In this document: piece by piece, positions 57,123 through 64,000 of the stretch
Layout of the letters: each line of letters starts with the position of its first letter
Numbering within the stretch: the first letter of the stretch is position 1
From: Limanda limanda
Lineage: Eukaryota; Chordata; Actinopteri; Pleuronectiformes; Pleuronectidae
Direction: 5' to 3'
Assembly: GCF_963576545.1 (NCBI RefSeq)
Contig: NC_083639.1
Location: 14,356,618 to 14,420,617 of the forward strand
DNA length: 64,000 bases
The notes under the pieces: generated by a model
Seen by the model: only the letters and a program-made list of their open reading frames with translations
Database searches by the model: none
What the model was told of the DNA's origin: nothing
Made by a program: the position numbers and the translations under genes

Positions 57123-60100
57123 CTAAGGAAAACACAAGATTGATCTTGTTTTAAGATTATGTCACGCACAAACAGAGAAGGGTAATATGATGCTACTGTA
57201 ATACAAACTTGAAAGGTTTTAATTAAAATATAATTTATATTGAGGTAGCTGGATACTATCTATTATTTCTACTTGTATCAGACCATTGTGAAGAAAGTTA
57301 ACATTATTGGGCAGAGTGTACATGACAATATAAGATTTACAGGATTTTAGCATGAATGTATTTTATTCAATGAAATGGCTGAACAGACATTTTCCTCTGG
57401 TTATTTGATATTGAACTGCAGAAAATGTATAATATCACAAATTAAAAAACATTTTAAAATGAAATGAGGTAATAAATTCCAGGTCAAATGTAAACAGATG
57501 TAAAATTGATTAGTCATTGTATGTTTAGGATCAAACACTGCAAAACATCCGCAGTTTGGTTTCAACACAAGACAAATAATTGCAGCTTTCTCAATCGCAC
57601 AAATCCCCATGTGAACTGACATCAGGGGAGCTGGAGTTGTATAAGGTGAATCATGCAGACGGTCTTGGCCACTCCTTCAGTTACTCATTGACCCTTGTCT
57701 GCCTACATGTCTTAAAGCCAAGAATGGCCGTCAGGTCTGGAACCAGGAATCCAAGCTCATATTTACCATATACACGTCAACAGCTACCTTCTCTGTGTGG
57801 ACAGGTTATTTGGTATTTAGAGAACGGCCATGCCAAGAACACAACTACTGATTTAGCAGTCATAACCAGTAGGTAGAAGGATACATAACATTATAGGAGA
57901 TTTAATGAAGCGCACAGACTGTATTACTGAATACCTGGGCTTATTTTAGCATGCTCACCCACCACAGCAGGGTTTAGTTTCTCTTGTAGAATTTCACCTA
58001 AAAAATAAATCCCTAACTTTACTCACAAACAGGATCTAATGGAATGAATAGAGGATTTAGGTTTAACTGCTACATAAACATAATTATCCATTTACTACAA
58101 GAGTACAGGCTATTAAAGACATTGGGAAACTTGTCCAAGCCAAATAAACCATAGTTAGATTCATGGCACCATATCAATCATGTTATATTATTCTTCATTG
58201 CTGGAAAGCCTACATAACATTTTCCAAACAGTTCATATTTTGCCATATCATAAAATGTTCAAGTTGTGTTCAACAGTAAGTATTTTACTCAACCTCCATC
58301 CTAAAATAAATCACAAGGTCAAGAAAGACTAAACTAAAGGTAAAATAACACGACGATGAGACGTACCTTTGAAAAAGACACCCAGGGAAATGAAGAGGAG
58401 GTAACACAAAGAAGAAAAGAAGAAGTAGAAGTGGAGACAGAGAGCAACCCAAACAGACTGTCTGCCAGGAAGGAACTGCCTTTCTTAACTCTACCATCAA
58501 CATTGGAGAACGAGAGATGGGGGGTGCTACTGAGCACAGACAGGAGGGTGAGGGTAGAGAGGGCAGGATGGGGTTAAAATGAATAGCGGTGGGGGGTTAG
58601 GTTCACCCCCACCCCCCAAACTCCCTCACTGCTATGCCAAGTCCAACCAAGCTCAAGTTAAGAGACACTACTCACGTAAATGACGACCCTGAGGACGGTG
58701 CTGTCCAACTCTCACAGTGGAGTACACACTGTTGTGAAATGAGCAAAGTTGAGAGCAAGCGGAGCTCTTATCAACAGAGGCCTGCCCAGCTGAGGGAGTG
58801 GTACCACAAAAGGTATACTAAAGTATAATCCGCCCCTTCTTCACATCGTCAGCACTAAGTGTGATTAAGTCACTCATGACTCACGCTTACTTTTAACACA
58901 TCGTAATGTTAGATGTGACGTCTTTAAGAACAAGGATCAGATTTGTAAAATATGATCTTCAACATTCATCCGCAGGATACTTTTGCACATTTTAACCTGA
59001 GAACGACTGCTAGGTACACCACAGTATTATCAGCAGTGTCCCCCAGACAGAGAGGAGACAAGGCAGCAGCAGAGCCAGATCAATACCAGATGCACTTGGA
59101 CCAGCCTGGCCTTTGCATGGTGATCATGGTTATCATGGCTAACATGCTATTTGACTGGGTTTCACGGCAGAGACTCGAACACAGAGGCCTGGGCACATTC
59201 CACAGAGTTTCATTATGGATACAGCACAGCCCAGTGTTTACACTACTGCAGGAAGATCTGTCTCTGTATCCACTGATGGCAGCAAAAAACTGCCCCAGAT
59301 ATATGGAGGCAGAAACAACACATCAATCAGTCTTAATACTCCATACCAAGTATGGTGAGTGATAAAAGCTACAATTTAAAGACGTCTCAAACCAACAGAA
59401 AGGCCAGCCGGTGCACCCAAGGCTGCAGCACCTGAGCTCTTCTTCTGGTTCAGATGAAGAGGTAAGATTGTCAATCTTTTGTAGTTTCCTGTGTGTAAAA
59501 ATTCCTTTTTACAACATTTCCCACAATGCAGTTGATTTTACTGTAACACATTATTGTTCGACAGTCGACCAGTTTCCTTGTATTTGATCTTATCTCTGTG
59601 ATGTCACATTAAGACATACAAACTAAAAAAATAAGATGTTGGTCCAGATGGTTTTAACAAGAGATGTTAATCAACTTAGCGCTGGAGCTGAACTGGCCTT
59701 AACCCTGGTTATTAAGAATCTGCTGATCTGAAATAGAGTTACTTCTCAAGCACGAGCCTCCAGGCTACATAAAACAAATATTCTGTTTGGACCAGGCTCA
59801 TTGCAGATCTGTGCACCTACTTTAATAAATCATAAAGCCGGTTATTTGAAAACCCCAGCTCATTTAGCTCAACAAAATACTCAGAGCATGTTCCTATAAT
59901 TTAGAGGATATTGGTTGATTATGAAATATAACTGTAGCAGCTTCAAGGCTGTCTTTGTTTGCTCAACACTGCATACAAGGCATGCTCTGACCCATCCACA
60001 AACTACAATAACACACAGAGGTGTGTCAGGTTCCTCTGCCAAGGGAACATACCACGACACACAGACCCCAGTGCAGAGCACACACTCATTCCCCAGTGAC

Positions 60101-63100
60101 CAAAAATGGAACTACAGTAAAATGAAGACCTCATTAGACATCCGAGCGCTTTAAATTGAGCCTCCTCAATCCATCTTATCCTTTGTAATGAGGGGCGTCT
60201 TAGAGACTGTTCAATATTTACCTCTGTCGATGTGGTTATGTTTTCATTGCCATTTGTCTTTTAGCAGGATTATGCAAAGACTACCGTACAGATTTTATTG
60301 AAACTTGGTGACAGGGTGGGATATGGGCCGAGGAAGAACCCATTCACTTTTGAGATGGATTCTATTGAGGAGGGTTAGGGTTAGGATTTTTTTTATTACT
60401 TTCCTTAACATTGCAAGATGTGGATGAAGGTGTTTTTTTTTATTTTTGTGAATTTCAAAGTAATGCAGAGATCTTTGACAAAAATCAGGCACCTGTGCTA
60501 ATATCAATGCAAAGGTGAAATTTGGTGCTGATCTGGATCGTGATCAAATTATGTAATCAAACTGATTTCTGTACATTAATTTGTTTCACCTTTATTAGAG
60601 AATGAATATAAGTGTGCGTTTAATGTGAACAGCCTGCATACATTTTCTGTATCTCAACTTAATACATGCATGTGCAATGTGGTGATGAAGTGGCCAATCT
60701 GCCTTGGTGGAGGTATGCTCTCTCCTAGTGCCCTTGTAGTCGAGTATACATTTTCAGTAAGAGCATGAAAGGGAGCTACCTTTAAGTCATTTCATATGGG
60801 ATAAAACCCTGCAAGATCAAAGTTTCTGTGAAGCTGGCAGTTGTGAGAGGGTGACAGATCTCCTCCTGCTTACCTAAAATAGTCCACACCTCCACCTAGC
60901 CTGCCGACATTAATTAAAGACAGACAACCGTCTTCACTTGCACCTAATGAACACAGGAAGATGGCGTTGGCCTCAATGTCCACAACGCTAAATATGACAT
61001 GGTGACACAGCTGGGCTGAAACAATGAGGAATGGCGGTGTGAGTGTCGAGAGAGAGAGAGAGAGCACGAGTAAAACTGGGAAGAGTGTGTGCGTGGTGCG
61101 AAGCAGGCAGATCCTCAGAGGCTACAAATGTGGGTTGACGCAGATTAAGGAGACTCCCTTCCTCCCAGATGAATGGTGTGCATTTTAATTACATGAACGC
61201 TGCTCCGCATGGGGCTCATTACAGGAAAGTCAGAGGAAGAGAGAGAGAGGGGGGGCACTGAGAATATTTGGGTGGCAGAAGGAAGGATGAATTAAAAAAC
61301 AGGAAATTTACTATGGAAAGTAAACCATTTGAAAAGTCATTTATGATGACAGTGTGGACAGATGTTGGATCAGCACTTAAATTACAACCGTTGACAGTCA
61401 AAAGCAACATAAAATATATATTAGATCTAATTAGACAAAGCAATCCTGGTGCACCACTTTCACTCAGGGGTTTGATCAATATAAATCCAGGACATCAACA
61501 GAGGCAAGCCTCCATTATCCTTGACAGGACATCCTGCCTGCTTCACACTGCTCCTACTACTGCTGACCACTGCACAGAGAGAGAATGAATCAATGCTGTC
61601 GACTACTCAACACATCTATATTTTATTTAGCCCTGGTAGTTCACGTCAGGAGAAAGGTGCTTGAATAACCTGCAGGGGGTGATGTCGAGTTGTGTGTGAG
61701 AGCCTGCTTCACTTCTGTATTGGGTATTTTGACTTCCTCAGGGCTGATACTCAGAACGGTCTTTATCTGAGAGGCTCACACCCACATACATTCACTGAGA
61801 TATGAGCTGACACCAAACTAAAAGGATGAACATCAGCAGTTAACCGGCAAGATTCAGTCTCTGCTCCAGTGTTCTTCTCTGTACGCCCCAAATCTGCATC
61901 TCCCTTCTCTCATTCTTCTCATTTCTTCCCTTTTGCCTTTGATGTGTTGCAAGTTGCAGGGTTGGCTGATATGAATTCCTAACATGTCACCGCTCGTCTT
62001 CCTAATGCAAGAGAAAGAGCGGGAGACGCACAGAAATGTGAGGTGCGCAGCAGCTGAGCGAGACAGAAATGGAGGAACTGAAGGCAAGATAGGACAGATG
62101 AAAGAAAACAAGATGTCAGCTCTTAGACAAAGACATTTTGTATATCATCTGTTCGGAGTGAAACAGTGTTTCAGTTGCGATTTAAAAATTAAAATAACGA
62201 CTAAAACACTAACAATAAGGGACAATCCATAGTTCCGTTAGTTAGACATACAAGAACACATGGACGTGAAGTGACAGTCTTTCATGTTCTGTTGGGAGGG
62301 AGTTGGCCTTTCAACGAGACTCAAGCTGACAGACCATCACATAAATGACAAATCCCTCTCTCTCCCTTCACAGAAAGAAAAAAAAACAGGGCAAGATGGG
62401 TGCACATGCACTTATGCTTTACTTCCCTCTGGGCTTGTGTTAGACAGCAGAAGGCCTGTGCCTGTATTCATTTGCAGTGCTTCAGCAGGCACACACTTCT
62501 CAAAAACTAAATTAAATCACACTAGAAACATATGCAAACAAAGGTACAACAGTTTGACAACAGCACAGCATGCAGGTGCCTCCTAGCAAGGCTGCCTACA
62601 CATACCAGAGAGAGACGAGGTATGTAGGCCCACTATAAATACCTCTCACCCTGACACCGACCTACGTGAGTGGATGCACAGAAGATGATGGATGGCCATG
62701 GCGGTCATAGTCACAGCAGGACATTTGCAGACCACCCAACCAGCCCGTGCTCTATATTACATCAAATTTACACCAGTCTTCATAAACCTTTACACTGTTT
62801 AAGGAAGTGCTCGCTTAGAGTTTCCTTAAGATCAATGTGCAGCTACAGATGCTGTTAAAAGGAAATGGCACCACAGCCTGCATTAAGTTATAGTGTATGA
62901 GCTGCTTACACAGCAGTTTGCACTGTAGAATAAGAAGCAAGAGCCTAAACTTAGCATATGAACTGGAGGGGGGAAAACAGCTAACATGTGTAGGGGTATG
63001 CTTCATACTTAGAAATGTATTTCCTCCCATGCCTTTGTAATAAACTTGTTTGTATTTGAGGTTAAGACTAACGAGAATGCAGCTGAAAGAAAAGAAATGC

Positions 63101-64000
63101 AAAGAAACGGAAAAAAACGCAGTTAATGTTTGACACGTCATCTCAGTACATTTCTAACCAGAAAGTAACACCCTTTGACCAGCTGCCTAGTCTCATTTCC
63201 TAGTAATGACTTGTTGTTTGTCAAAGATGTATAAGAGTGCTGCAGTCTAGATGAGTCAAAGTGCAGTTGAGATAACTCCCTTTAGTTTAGAAGGTTGAAT
63301 CAATACCTCTCCAATAAGGGCCTTAAAACAAGAGGCATGATGGAGATTTCAGAGAATTATCTGCATCTCTCCTGAGTCCAGTCGCATCTTTATGTTAAAA
63401 CAAAATTTCTGAAGCAGAATGTTACAACATAATGACATACAAGTAGAAACTAAAGATTTTCATCTCAACAAGGAGGCAATCGATGCCCACTTCCCACAAT
63501 GTGATAACAGACTCCTCGTGTTTGCAAAGAGTAAAATACTTATAAATTAATAAATTAATAATATGAATAGTGGTACATATAAATTACCAAAAAAAACGGT
63601 CTAATCTTGAATACTTGTCATCTTAGAAAGTCAATCAAATGGTGATTGTGCTGTGAAACAGACTCAAACGTATTTAGGAGACTGATATCTATGGGTGTGT
63701 GTAATTTGGTGTGGCTTGACTGACACTGGAGCTATAAACTCTAATGGGTTAGGGTTAGGGTAACTCAACCACTTGTGATGATAAACATGCACTTTTCTCT
63801 CTCCAGTCTGCTTTAATCACACTGATTGCTTTAGCTTGATGCTTCTTCTGCTACATTTTTCTGGCTTATGAGTTTGGTTTGGACTGATTTTCAAACCTTG
63901 CCAAAAAATCTATTTCCCAAAAGGGCAAGAAATATCTACTGACCAGAATAATTTAATTGATGAAATCATTGATTAAATGATATTTGAAAGTATGAATGAT
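57123..64000. other. Probable pxn first intron or upstream region; no gene recognised
   Basis: Nearly 7 kb without a splice-flanked conserved exon on either strand. Short ORFs, including one of 136 codons at 58952-59362, have no recognisable similarity. The stretch holds a diverged repeat at about 60235-60560 and part of the same family near 63660-63745. Two short telomere-like 'gttagggttagg' runs (about 60374 and 63748) appear to belong to that repeat. There is also a G/C-rich inverted repeat at about 58589-58616. Confidence 0.5.
60235..60560. repeat. Diverged dispersed repeat
   Basis: Contains 'ggtgacagggtgggatatgg', 'gaagaacccattcac' and 'ggtgctgatctggatcgtga' blocks, characteristic of a repeat seen across teleost introns. 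Related to 55015-55310 and 35310-35500. Confidence 0.6.

Noticed and set aside
58952..59362. 136-codon ORF upstream of pxn
   Set aside because: No recognisable domain, no splice support and ordinary composition; likely chance.
60374..63760. Interstitial telomere-like TTAGGG runs
   Set aside because: Only two units each, embedded in the diverged dispersed repeat; not a telomere fusion trace.
57123..64000. Search for the first paxillin coding exon (Met-Asp-Asp-Leu type)
   Set aside because: No ATG-GAY-GAY sequence with a following donor was found on the minus strand; it is probably beyond the window or too short to recognise.

Overview
The window is genomic DNA from a vertebrate, and the genes and repeats point to a spiny-rayed (percomorph-type) teleost fish. 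Genes have short GT-AG introns. There are several teleost-style dispersed repeats, long (TG)n/(CA)n tracts, and gypsy and BEL/Pao retrotransposon remnants. All exon models were built by eye from splice signals, reading phase and recalled protein families; no alignment was run.

Layout. 1-2.9 kb: a damaged, intron-containing second copy of rplp0 (ribosomal stalk protein P0). 2.9-9.5 kb: repeats, including a decayed gypsy pol fragment and several copies of one dispersed repeat family. 9.55-16.9 kb: the most striking part. Two near-identical ~2.1 kb direct repeats, each carrying an antisense, 3'-truncated fragment of anti-Mullerian hormone (amh), flank a partial BEL/Pao retrotransposon. 17.3-21.2 kb: the last four coding exons of loxl2 (+). 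23.0-27.2 kb: complete r3hcc1 (-), convergent with loxl2. 29.5-30.9 kb: complete golga7 (-). 31.6-34.3 kb: complete rplp0 (-), with two probable H/ACA snoRNAs in neighbouring introns. 36.7-41.0 kb: a tandem pair of intronless F-box genes (+), with unassigned exon-like blocks between them. 41.2-44.3 kb: two tandem ~1.6 kb repeat units that carry CTCF-like motifs. 45.2-57.1 kb: nearly all of a long-form paxillin gene, pxn (-). 57.1-64 kb: no gene recognised; probably the first intron or upstream region of pxn.

The ordinary genes match known vertebrate neighbourhoods: loxl2-r3hcc1 tail to tail, and rplp0 beside pxn. They are housekeeping, adhesion or matrix genes and do not form one pathway. The amh fragments are out of place: as I recall, teleost amh normally sits near dot1l, oaz1 and ell. 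Duplicated and translocated amh genes have repeatedly become male sex determiners in fish, so the amh-BEL-amh block is the lead worth following. Both copies lack most of the TGF-beta domain, so they may equally be decayed relics.
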